Shown one piece after another: positions 1 through 6,040 of a DNA stretch of 7,970 bases. Location: positions 1 to 7,970 of the forward strand of contig CAMJRV010000099.1 in NCBI GenBank assembly GCA_946408315.1, in the 5' to 3' direction. A model generated the notes under the pieces. That model saw nothing but the letters and a program-made list of their open reading frames with translations, was not told where the DNA came from and ran no database searches. Both the position numbers and the translations under genes were made by a program. Each line of letters opens with the position of its first letter. Position 1 is the stretch's first letter. The DNA is from an uncultured Bacillota bacterium (GTDB taxonomy: Bacteria; Bacillota; Clostridia; Peptostreptococcales; Anaerovoracaceae).

Positions 1-380
1 ACTTCCGTGTCATCTATTACCCTTAAATATCTTTCATTGTACTCTTTAAACGCATCAAAATGTTTCTGGCATATCTCTTTCTCACCAGCTTTACCATCCT
101 TTTTCTTATCCAATCCGAATACATACTTGCTTTTATCACAGAGGAAATAGGGAGTGATACCTGCGGTTCGTTTCCTTTGCAGCGGAACAAGGACCTCTAC
201 CGGCCTCAGCGTTTTTTTCCCATCTTCCTGCCGCAAATCCGTAATTCCTGCCAATTCTCCTTCCTTTGAAAGGATAATTTCAAAATCAACTTTAGCGCTG
301 CTGTAGCCGATGGGCGCCACACCACTTTTCGGGTCTGCTTCCAGCACATCATAATATTGGTATAACTTTTCAAGTATCAT
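1..380 (-). CDS. cas8c: Cas8c (Csd1), type I-C Cascade large subunit, N-terminal part only
   Basis: This is the first 126 codons of the large subunit of the type I-C interference complex, which in this subtype helps recognise the PAM and hold the DNA target. The gene runs off the left edge, so no stop is visible. The translation starts MILEKLYQYYDVL and contains the Csd1-like stretch PVEVLVPLQRKRTAGITP at about residues 60-77, followed by YFLCDKSKYVFGL at 78-90. I recognise this N-terminal pattern as typical of Csd1. The ATG overlaps the cas5c stop by four bases (ATGA, 377-380), which implies translational coupling; a G-rich stretch ends about 7 bases before the ATG. Position after cas3 and cas5c matches the standard I-C order and supports the call. 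Family members are usually about 550-650 residues, so most of the gene lies outside. Confidence 0.9.
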   Translation of the reverse strand, partial: MILEKLYQYYDVLEADPKSGVAPIGYSSAKVDFEIILSKEGELAGITDLRQEDGKKTLRPVEVLVPLQRKRTAGITPYFLCDKSKYVFGLDKKKDGKAGEKEICQKHFDAFKEYNERYLRVIDDTE

Positions 381-1036
381 AGAGTCGCCACCCCCGATAC
401 TTCCACAACTCCATCTTTCATGATGGCCCGAAAAAAACTGGGCTTCATCTCGTGTTCAAAGTCAATGCCATGCAGCATATACCCCAGATCTTTCTCCGGC
501 TTGTCTTCGTAAAACGAGTGGGGGATGTGGTCATCCTCCTCCAGAAGCCGAAATTTTGCAGGCAACTCCCGCAGCCCGAAACATGGTGTATGAAAACACG
601 CCCCTGCCCGAGCCCTTCGCGACACCATATTGTAATGCTTTTCCGGCGTATCCTCCGGTCCTGCCTTCTCAGTCATTTCAAAATGCGCTTCAATAATATA
701 CGCCACATCTTTCAGCATGAGCGTAGCCCTCTGCTGCCGCTCGGAGGCCGCATACTGATGAAGGTCAACGTCCTCTCCTCGCATGGCTTTTTTGATATTG
801 GATTCCACAATTTTATTTTCCACTTCGTTACGCCGTATGTTGGTGAATTTAATTTCATTCAATACGTGAATGCGATCTACTACCCAATCGATTGCCGGTT
901 TCCAATGAATTGCCGTCAAAATCCCCTTGGCCGCAGAAGGTGTCATAACATCATAACTCACACGTTCTGCTTTCATCTCCGGCCGGGAAAAGCACGCATA
1001 CTCTCCCCAGACCAATAACTTAATTCCATAGCCCAT
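377..1036 (-). CDS. cas5c: Cas5c (Cas5d), pre-crRNA processing subunit of type I-C Cascade
   Basis: Cas5c is the RAMP-fold endoribonuclease that replaces Cas6 in type I-C: it cuts pre-crRNA in the repeat and stays on the crRNA 5' handle. I start the gene at 1036 (219 aa) rather than at an in-frame ATG at 1054, because a strong AAGGGAGGG sits 6 bases before the inner ATG and would otherwise be coding. Visible motifs, numbered from 1036, are SYDVMTPSAAKGIL (27-40), AIHWKP (42-47), RRNEV (68-72), RQQRATL (100-106), KH (133-134) in EKHYNMVSRRARAG, and GYMLHGIDF (185-193). The KH pair matches Lys116/His117 of the characterised Bacillus halodurans enzyme. The Tyr46 position of that enzyme appears to be His here (His44). 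The gene lies 24 bases after cas3 and overlaps cas8c by 4 bases, so the three are one operon. Length is usual for the family. Confidence 0.95.
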   Translation of the reverse strand: MGYGIKLLVWGEYACFSRPEMKAERVSYDVMTPSAAKGILTAIHWKPAIDWVVDRIHVLNEIKFTNIRRNEVENKIVESNIKKAMRGEDVDLHQYAASERQQRATLMLKDVAYIIEAHFEMTEKAGPEDTPEKHYNMVSRRARAGACFHTPCFGLRELPAKFRLLEEDDHIPHSFYEDKPEKDLGYMLHGIDFEHEMKPSFFRAIMKDGVVEVSGVATL

Positions 1037-1042
1037 AAAATT

Positions 1043-1051
1043 CCCTCCCTT
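1043..1051 (-). promoter_or_regulatory. Shine-Dalgarno site deciding the cas5c start
   Basis: AAGGGAGGG on the minus strand ends 6 bases before the ATG at 1036. It falls inside the longer reading frame that begins at 1054, so it argues for the shorter, 219-residue Cas5c. Confidence 0.8.
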
Positions 1052-1060
1052 CATAAGACT

Positions 1061-3307
1061 CTACCAAATCGTATTTCCTTCAAATAAAAGCCCCACCTCC
1101 TCCGAATAAAATCGGCCTAGATCAGATTCATCGTAATTTAAAACATTATAGACGCCGTTGATTAATTGAATGCTGCCGTTATCTACTAATCTTTGATATT
1201 CACTCGGATAGTTACCTGCAAGATCCTTCTCCATATTTCCATAAACATTCACTGTGTATTTCTGTAATTTTTTCACCGCCTGGCTTCCGGCATACGGCAA
1301 ATTTCGAATCAGGGCCCGGGCCTCATCATCGTAAGGGATTATAATTGGCACGGTGCCGCTCTCAATTAACTTAAAACTCTCCGCGATTTCCTTAAATGGG
1401 TACTTCATTGGCTTATCTCTAATCTTTTTCATGATATCTTTCTTGTCTAAATTTTCCTTACTGAAAAGCAGTCTAAAATAAAATTCAATGGCCTCCGGGG
1501 AATCGATTGGAAGCCGTACGGCATCGGAATCGCTTTGATATGTACGAATGGTTTCCAGCCCGTAGGAAGCGGTTCTGGCCAAATGTCCTTTTGGAAGATC
1601 TTCCGTCCGCTCAAATATGAGAACCCTTCCTTTTTCTAATTTTCCCTCCCGGTTACACCTCCCGGCGGCTTGAATCATGGAATCAAGCCCTGCCGCCTCC
1701 CTGCAGACCACGGGAAAATCAATATCCACTCCGGCCTCGATGAGCTGAGTCGTCACGACCTTAATCGGTTCTCCCGCCGTCAATCTTGCTTTGATCTCTT
1801 TCAATACTTCCTGCCTGTGGACAGGGCACATATTTCCGCTTAAATGGTATCGATGATGTTCTTCCAAGTGTTCCAGAATCGCTCTGGCCTTCTTTTTCGT
1901 ATTGACAACGCACAAAACCTGATTAAATCCATTCAGCAGGTCCACCTGCTCCCCCTCAGAAAGCTTCCCCACAAATTCAAATTCCGTTCGTTTAAAAATT
2001 TCTTTATCATAGGCCGTTTCCGGTGCGATTTCCACCGGCATAGCCCCTCTTCTCAAATGCGCCTGAATTGCCGGCTGGGTGGCCGTGCAAAGCACTGCAC
2101 TTACATGATATCTCTCCGTTAATTCGCAAATGCACTCCAAAGCAGGTTTTAAATATTCCATGGGCAACATTTGCGCTTCGTCAAAGATAATAACAGAGTT
2201 TGCCAGATTGTGTAACTTCCTGGTTTTCGATGTTTTATTTGCGTAAATACTTTCAAAAAATTGAACATTCGTGGTTACAATAATGGGCGCGTCCCAATTT
2301 TCGGATGCCAGCTTCAATGTCTTTTCAGCATCCGAATTGCCCCCGCTTTCCAGATCCTCCTCTTTTACTCCTTTGTCAAAGTCAAAATTGCTGTGATGCT
2401 CTAGCACATTTTCCTGTCCAAAAATATCTTTAAAAATTCCGGCAGTCTGCTCAATGATACTGGTGTATGGGATCACATATATAATTCTCTCTAAGTTGTT
2501 TTGTTTTGCATGTTCTAAAGCGAAGGCCATGGAGGAAAGAGTTTTGCCTCCGCCGGTGGGCACAGTAAACGTAAAAATTCCGAGCTTCCTGCTCGCCTCT
2601 TTTATCGCACATTGAAGAATTTCAGAGCGATTCCGGTTGATTGCATTATCATCTGCTTCTTGAGACTTTTTCTGCATATACGCATCAAAACGCGAAGCCA
2701 GCGTCTTTATCGATACTTTTTTCTTGCGAAGCATATGTTGGCTTGAGTTGAGGAACTTTTCTGTCTCTAAAAAATCCGAATCCACCAAAGAGGAAAATAA
2801 CATTTTGATTAGAAAATAAAAGATATAGCTTTGCTCGTCCAAACTATTTCGCACGATTGCTCTTTTAAATTCTTCCGGTAACGTTAAGGAAATGTCGTCC
2901 AGCTTGATTTCTTCCTTATACCTTGAATAATCCGGCAGCCGTTCAGTTGCTTTATATAACCGCATAGCCAAAGAGCCCTGCCTGTTAATGCTTCCGTAAT
3001 CCGGAAGCCCGGTGTGATGCCCGGCAGCCAGATAGGCAAATAGGATTCCAAAATACTCATTGTATTTTTCCTGTGCAGTTACTGCCCCAGCTGTAGCATG
3101 ATCTACGCGAATGGATGCCCCTTCCAGGCGCTGTTGAAATTCCTTGGAATACTTGCCCAAGTCATGTAACAATCCCGCGAGTTTTCCCCATTCCGCAAAC
3201 CCAAAAGCGGCGCAAAACGACCCGCACGACTCTGCCACATTTTCCAAGTGTTCAATCAGAGGCTCCCACTGGTTTTTATCCTCTCCATAGCTGTGTCCAT
3301 AAAACAT
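1061..3307 (-). CDS. cas3: Cas3, HD nuclease-helicase of type I-C CRISPR
   Basis: Cas3 is recruited by target-bound Cascade and then unwinds and degrades the DNA strand using ATP. I place the start at 3307 (748 aa): GAGG lies 7 bases upstream and the protein then begins MFYGHSYGEDKN, near the usual Cas3 N terminus. The in-frame ATG at 3385 would add 26 residues, including the ribosome binding site. Residues numbered from 3307: the HD domain shows His20, His48-Asp49 in LLHDLGKYS, His70 in VDHATAG, His97-His98 in AGHHTGLPD, and Asp176 in SSLVDSDFLETE. The helicase shows Walker A PTGGGKT (250-256), the DEAQ box (376-379), TATQ (408-411), and motifs V/VI TTQLIEAGVDIDFP and QAAGRCNR (546-553). All expected metal and ATP site residues are present and the length is normal, so the enzyme looks functional. 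It is the first gene of the operon and its stop is 24 bases before cas5c. Confidence 0.97.
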   Translation of the reverse strand: MFYGHSYGEDKNQWEPLIEHLENVAESCGSFCAAFGFAEWGKLAGLLHDLGKYSKEFQQRLEGASIRVDHATAGAVTAQEKYNEYFGILFAYLAAGHHTGLPDYGSINRQGSLAMRLYKATERLPDYSRYKEEIKLDDISLTLPEEFKRAIVRNSLDEQSYIFYFLIKMLFSSLVDSDFLETEKFLNSSQHMLRKKKVSIKTLASRFDAYMQKKSQEADDNAINRNRSEILQCAIKEASRKLGIFTFTVPTGGGKTLSSMAFALEHAKQNNLERIIYVIPYTSIIEQTAGIFKDIFGQENVLEHHSNFDFDKGVKEEDLESGGNSDAEKTLKLASENWDAPIIVTTNVQFFESIYANKTSKTRKLHNLANSVIIFDEAQMLPMEYLKPALECICELTERYHVSAVLCTATQPAIQAHLRRGAMPVEIAPETAYDKEIFKRTEFEFVGKLSEGEQVDLLNGFNQVLCVVNTKKKARAILEHLEEHHRYHLSGNMCPVHRQEVLKEIKARLTAGEPIKVVTTQLIEAGVDIDFPVVCREAAGLDSMIQAAGRCNREGKLEKGRVLIFERTEDLPKGHLARTASYGLETIRTYQSDSDAVRLPIDSPEAIEFYFRLLFSKENLDKKDIMKKIRDKPMKYPFKEIAESFKLIESGTVPIIIPYDDEARALIRNLPYAGSQAVKKLQKYTVNVYGNMEKDLAGNYPSEYQRLVDNGSIQLINGVYNVLNYDESDLGRFYSEEVGLLFEGNTIW

Positions 3308-3314
3308 CTCTTTT

Positions 3315-3318
3315 CCTC
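3315..3318 (-). promoter_or_regulatory. Shine-Dalgarno site deciding the cas3 start
   Basis: GAGG in the context AGCGAGGAAAA lies 7 bases before the ATG at 3307. Together with the family-like start of the protein there, it favours 3307 over the upstream in-frame ATG at 3385. Confidence 0.65.
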
Positions 3319-3532
3319 GCTTAATTCCCTTTCCAGCAAAAACAACAAAGAGCAACCCGATACGCGATCCTACCAGCATATCCATTGCTCTTTCCGTTTA
3401 TCTGTTCCGTATTTCTTTTTACGCGCTTTAAAAGGCCGACGATCTGTTTCCATCAATGATTGCATCCCCTTCTGCAAACAAGAGCTGATCTATTCCACAT
3501 GATTTAATTAATCTGACCGGCTTTTTAAGGAT

Positions 3533-3561
3533 ATTATAGCGGTAAAAAGTGAGAGGTTCAA
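3533..3561 (-). promoter_or_regulatory. Sigma-A type promoter for the cas operon
   Basis: On the minus strand, TTGAAC (3556-3561) and a perfect TATAAT (3533-3538) are separated by exactly 17 bases. Transcription would start near 3526, about 220 bases before the cas3 ATG. This is the best promoter-like sequence I found in the window. It is placed to drive cas3-cas5c-cas8c independently of the TerC gene. The unusually long leader and the short frame that overlaps the promoter are the reasons for some caution. Confidence 0.7.
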
Positions 3562-3624
3562 GCATTGTTTGCACATAGAGTATAAATCATCCATAAATTC
3601 CATTTTTCATTTAATACATTTCTT

Positions 3625-4302
3625 CTAATGAAAAGAGCAGGTTTTCCGCTTACACCGTCCTGCCGTCAGGACGCCTGCCACCACCAATCCGATCAAAAGG
3701 TATTTCCATTGGGGCTTTGCAAAGAAAAAACACAGAAAGGGTTCTGTGGAGATCATCTTTCCGGCGGTATAGGCGATGACCGCGGCGCCGACGTCAATAA
3801 TGAAGGGAAACCAGTTCACCAGTTTGATAATCAGGGTGCTGCCGAAGACCATGATCGGAATACTGACGGCAAGCCCGATCATGACAAGACCATAGTTTCC
3901 GTGGGAAGCGCCTGCTACGGCCAGCATATTGTCAAGTCCCATGACTGCATCTGCCATAATGATCGTAACAACCGCAGAGAGGAGGGAATCATAGCATTTC
4001 ACAGAATCGTGATTCTGCGGCTTCGCCAATAGCTTATAGGCGATCCAAATCAGAAGCAAGCCTCCGCCCAGCAGAAGCCCCGGGATCTGGAGCAGCCATA
4101 CGATAGCTACCGTCGCGAGAATCCGGACCGCGACGGCTCCTCCAGTACCCAGGAAAATTGCTTTTAACTGCAGATTGGCCGGAAGGTTGCGGCAGGCCAG
4201 GCCGATGACGATCGCGTTGTCACCGGCAAGCACGAGGTCGATCATCACAATGGATAGAATTCCGCTGAAGAACTGTGAGTAGGGTAGTCCCATAATTTCC
4301 AT
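3625..4302 (-). CDS. TerC / YjbE-family integral membrane protein
   Basis: A 225-residue, strongly hydrophobic protein with about seven predicted membrane segments, of the TerC family. Relatives in Bacillus and Escherichia coli are linked to metal-ion (notably manganese) efflux; the exact substrate here is not shown by the sequence. The two internally related halves each carry the family's acidic motif inside the membrane: MIDLVLAGDNAIVIGLA (residues 20-36, Asp22, Asp28) and IIMADAVMGLDNMLAVAG (114-131, Asp118, Asp124). GTGGAVAVRI (52-61) and AAVIAYTAGKMI (173-184) are also typical. The protein ends in a short, basic, Cys-containing tail (GRCKRKTCSFH). The start at 4302 is uncertain: Met4 at 4293 has GGAA 5 bases upstream, while the first Met has only a distant AAAGG or GGAA close by. 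It follows the flavoredoxin-like gene by 97 bases that can fold into a hairpin structure, suggesting control at translation. Confidence 0.9.
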   Translation of the reverse strand: MEIMGLPYSQFFSGILSIVMIDLVLAGDNAIVIGLACRNLPANLQLKAIFLGTGGAVAVRILATVAIVWLLQIPGLLLGGGLLLIWIAYKLLAKPQNHDSVKCYDSLLSAVVTIIMADAVMGLDNMLAVAGASHGNYGLVMIGLAVSIPIMVFGSTLIIKLVNWFPFIIDVGAAVIAYTAGKMISTEPFLCFFFAKPQWKYLLIGLVVAGVLTAGRCKRKTCSFH

Positions 4303-4303
4303 A

Positions 4304-4375
4304 GGTTCCGATGCCTTTCGTCAATATGTCGTTTCAGGAAAAACTTCACATATTAACAGATTATGCTCCCGAACC
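4304..4375 (-). promoter_or_regulatory. Foldable leader of the TerC gene, possible riboswitch-like element
   Basis: Read as RNA from the minus strand, the outer arms GGUUC (4371-4375) and GAACC (4304-4308) pair over 5 bases. Inside them GUUAAUAUGU (4348-4357) pairs with ACAUAUUGAC (4320-4329) over 10 bases with one G-U pair, and GUUU/AAAC may extend the hairpin. The outer stem ends one base before the TerC start codon and covers the GGAACC region, so folding could hide the translation start. TerC-family genes are known targets of the manganese-sensing yybP-ykoY riboswitch. A CGGGAGCA segment (minus strand, about 4364-4371) resembles that element's GGGGAGUA loop only partly, and I cannot identify the second half of the motif. 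The pairing is seen; the metal-sensing role is inference. Confidence 0.35.
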
Positions 4376-4391
4376 TTATTTATTACAGGAC

Positions 4392-4964
4392 CTACTTCAG
4401 TATCTCTTTTCCGGCAGAAAATGCTTTCGCCACAACGTCGCCTATCGCGTTGTAGTTCGACGCGGCGGGATCGAACGCCATGGGTTTTATCAGCTCGATG
4501 GACGGCATTCCGTTTTCACCGAGACAGCTCTCGTCGACCTTGATGTCCATGATTTCCCCGATAATCTGAGCGTGCTCGCCGATCTGGAAAATCTCGATCA
4601 CCTTACACTCGACATTGAAAGGAAATTCTTTGATATAGGGGGCGTCAACCTTATCTCCTTTTATGGGCGTCAGGCCGGTCGCTGCGAATTTATCCGCTGT
4701 TTTTCCCGATACCATTCCAAAATAATCGGCTTCCTTTACGTATTCTGCCGATGGAAGGCTGACCGTAAACGCTTTTCTCTTTAAAATATTTTCATATGTG
4801 CAGCGCTGTCTTCTGATCGCAATCGAAATACACGGGGGATTGGAGCTGCATATCCCTCCCCAGGCCACGTTCATTGCATTGGGCTTACCGTCCTCGCAAT
4901 AGGTTCCCACGATAAACACCGGGGTTGGAAAAACGATGTCCTTTACTCCTATACTCGTTTTCAT
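4392..4964 (-). CDS. Flavoredoxin / flavin reductase-like FMN-binding protein
   Basis: A 190-residue protein of the flavin reductase-like, FMN-binding split-barrel family. Members bind FMN and pass electrons to partner proteins or reduce free flavin; flavoredoxins of anaerobes take part in electron transfer. The N-terminal pattern FPTPVFIVGTY (12-22), KPNAMNVAWGGICSSNPP (27-44) and the following ISIAIRRQRCTYENI (46-60) is characteristic: it forms the flavin phosphate-binding region. AFTVSLPS (65-72) and FPFNVECKVIEIFQIGEH (114-131) are further family-like strands. Cys39 lies in the ICSSNPP turn. The length is usual for the family and there are no signal peptide or membrane segments, so it should be cytosolic. 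The start is clear: AAGGAGG (4972-4978) sits 7 bases before the ATG. It lies 82 bases after the AspDH-like gene and before the TerC gene, all on the same strand. The physiological partner cannot be told from the sequence. Confidence 0.9.
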   Translation of the reverse strand: MKTSIGVKDIVFPTPVFIVGTYCEDGKPNAMNVAWGGICSSNPPCISIAIRRQRCTYENILKRKAFTVSLPSAEYVKEADYFGMVSGKTADKFAATGLTPIKGDKVDAPYIKEFPFNVECKVIEIFQIGEHAQIIGEIMDIKVDESCLGENGMPSIELIKPMAFDPAASNYNAIGDVVAKAFSAGKEILK

Positions 4965-4980
4965 CTTTTATCCTCCTTAT

Positions 4981-4997
4981 TTTCATTTCCAATGAAA
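4981..4997. repeat. 17-base palindrome before the flavoredoxin-like gene
   Basis: TTTCATT and AATGAAA form perfect 7-base arms around TCC. The site ends two bases upstream of the Shine-Dalgarno site of the gene starting at 4964. Its size and symmetry fit a binding site for a dimeric regulator, or a small hairpin in the mRNA. No clear promoter was identified next to it, so the role is open. Confidence 0.35.
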
Positions 4998-5020
4998 TAA
5001 CTTCCTTTATACGAATACTC

Positions 5021-5039
5021 CGCACAGGAAACCTCTGCG
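5021..5039. repeat. Hairpin just after the AspDH-like gene
   Basis: CGCACAGG (5021-5028) and CCTCTGCG (5032-5039) form an 8-base stem with one internal mismatch and a 3-base loop, starting 7 bases downstream of the stop at 5047-5049. There is no T-run after it on the minus strand, so it is not a standard terminator. It could protect the 3' end or partly attenuate transcription into the flavoredoxin-like gene. Confidence 0.4.
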
Positions 5040-5046
5040 TCGTTTT

Positions 5047-5832
5047 CTAAAACACGATAGGTGATACTATATTTTGTAAGACGGCGACCACACTCCATCC
5101 CGCAATATGGCCGCTTTTGGCGGCAATACTGAGCGCCACGTCAATTTTTTCCCCTTTTACATCAATGATAAACTTCTCTCTGGCAATTCCGGGTACAGCT
5201 TCAATTTCTATCTTTGTATTCTCAGGCCCGGTACTTGCGAGAGCCAACGCTACTGAAATGTTCACGTGATTCGGTAAAAGCGCAATAGCTTCTTTGGTGT
5301 TTCCGCTGAAGAGCAGCTCTTTTTCTGTAATACTCTCCAGACCTTCTTTGTAGATTGCAGTATGAGCGAAAGAATGGGGCTCCTTTTTTACAACGATGGA
5401 CGAAGTAATATCATTCATTAATGCGGCGGTCCTTATAATATCAAACCCTCCGATCGCTCCATTTGCCAGATACACCTTCCTCTCATTTTCAAAGGCCAGC
5501 TTTTTGATTTTTTCATAGAACGCCTCATCAGCAAACGCTCCTATCGATAAAACGATAAAATCAGAACCTCCTTTTAATATCGCTTCACTATATTCCCGAA
5601 CAGACTGCACCGAAGCGGCTTCAGCTGTAAAATCAGGCTTTAAATCCAATAGTTCATCAATATCTGTGCACGCTTTACAGTTGAATTGTTCAGCAAAGGA
5701 TGTCGCACGTTCCTGATTTTTCCCCAATACTCCAACGAGCTCATATTCCGGCAGAAGACCGTCTTTTAAAGCATTGCCGACAACTGTACTGAGTCGTCCG
5801 CAGCCGATTAACGCCAGCCTGTGTTTTCTCAT
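5047..5832 (-). CDS. Divergent aspartate dehydrogenase-like NAD(P)-dependent protein
   Basis: A 261-residue protein with the architecture of L-aspartate dehydrogenase (NadX-type): an N-terminal Rossmann fold and a C-terminal AspDH domain (DUF108). The true enzyme oxidises L-aspartate to iminoaspartate with NAD(P). Seen here: the nucleotide-binding loop LIGCGRLSTVVG (8-19), EAAS (71-74), SIGAFAD (96-102, family SVGALAD), GAIGGFD (125-131), and LLPNHVNISVALALAS (185-200), which matches the family's NVN-A-ALALA stretch. Differences: the family's conserved His-containing segment appears here as REKFIIDVKG (218-227), with Phe221 where the catalytic His is expected, and the NPKTS motif reads AAKSG (237-241). 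It may therefore act on another substrate or by another mechanism. The start is well supported by AGGAGGT (5838-5844) 5 bases before the ATG. No nadA, nadB or nadC is next to it. Fold assignment is firm; substrate is not. Confidence 0.8.
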   Translation of the reverse strand: MRKHRLALIGCGRLSTVVGNALKDGLLPEYELVGVLGKNQERATSFAEQFNCKACTDIDELLDLKPDFTAEAASVQSVREYSEAILKGGSDFIVLSIGAFADEAFYEKIKKLAFENERKVYLANGAIGGFDIIRTAALMNDITSSIVVKKEPHSFAHTAIYKEGLESITEKELLFSGNTKEAIALLPNHVNISVALALASTGPENTKIEIEAVPGIAREKFIIDVKGEKIDVALSIAAKSGHIAGWSVVAVLQNIVSPIVF

Positions 5833-5982
5833 GGGTAACCTCCTATTTCAAAAGAATTGATGAATTTACCGAACATATTTCCTTTTTCATCTTATCACTT
5901 TTTTAAAAAAAATTAAATCAAAATCAGCAGCTGCACAGGGGGAACCACCACTAAAAACAGCAATGATTTGAATGAATATAAA
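5833..5982 (-). other. AT-rich leader region of the AspDH-like gene
   Basis: The 150 bases between the terminator and the AspDH-like start contain long A and T runs (about 5899-5912), an 8-base palindrome GCAGCTGC (5927-5934) and the Shine-Dalgarno site at 5838-5844. A promoter for the downstream operon is expected here, since a terminator precedes it. I could not find a -35/-10 pair with good spacing: TTGATT and TAAGAT are present but 21 bases apart. Confidence 0.35.
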
Positions 5983-6017
5983 TTAAGACAGGGCGTAAGA
6001 ATTCAACCCTGCCTTAA
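5983..6017. terminator. Stem-loop terminator after the aldehyde oxidoreductase gene
   Basis: TTAAGACAGGG (5983-5993) and CCCTGCCTTAA (6007-6017) form an 11-base stem with a 13-base loop. In minus-strand RNA the one odd position becomes a G-U pair, so the stem is unbroken. It lies 23 bases after the stop of the upstream gene. The following minus-strand sequence is T-rich only in part (AATTTATATTC), so termination strength is uncertain. Confidence 0.6.
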
Positions 6018-6040
6018 ACTTTTATCCGTAATTTGATTTT

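Larger units (their letters stand above)
3308..3624. other. 317-base stretch between the TerC gene and cas3
   Basis: No established gene fits here. On the minus strand it holds the cas promoter (3533-3561), giving cas3 an untranslated leader of about 220 bases. Two short minus-strand frames look oddly protein-like. One is 45 codons, start 3565, stop 3428-3430, beginning MLEPLTFYRYNILKKP and containing DQLLFAEGDAIIDGN. The other, in a different frame, is 31 codons, 3465 to 3370, very basic (RRPFKARKKKYG). The first has no Shine-Dalgarno site and spans the promoter; the second has AAGGGG touching its ATG, which is too close for normal use. A 13-base near-palindrome, GATTTAATTAATC, lies at 3501-3513 just after the predicted transcription start. 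I recognise neither frame. They may be chance, a leader peptide, or the remains of a decayed gene broken by a frameshift. No hairpin-plus-T-run terminator is evident after the TerC gene. Confidence 0.5.

Noticed and set aside
452..1018. 188-codon plus-strand open frame
   Set aside because: It lies wholly opposite cas5c, whose motifs are unmistakable; the product shows no family pattern and no ribosome binding site was seen.
1037..1054. Upstream cas5c start at 1054
   Set aside because: It would make the strong ribosome binding site part of the coding region and leave 6 bases after the cas3 stop; the start at 1036 fits better.
3248..3502. 84-codon plus-strand open frame across the cas3 start
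   Set aside because: Antisense to the cas3 start and leader, with no motif or ribosome binding site. The minus-strand features explain the region better.
3428..3565. Anti-CRISPR or small cas regulator gene
   Set aside because: The 45-codon frame lacks a ribosome binding site, spans the promoter and resembles no family I know; position next to cas genes alone is not evidence.
4290..4400. Firm call of a yybP-ykoY manganese riboswitch
   Set aside because: Only one segment resembles the consensus loop and the second conserved half cannot be placed, so it is kept as a foldable leader only.
5880..5925. Promoter TTGATT / TAAGAT before the AspDH-like gene
   Set aside because: The 21-base spacing is too long for a sigma-A promoter and both boxes are weak in an AT-rich stretch.
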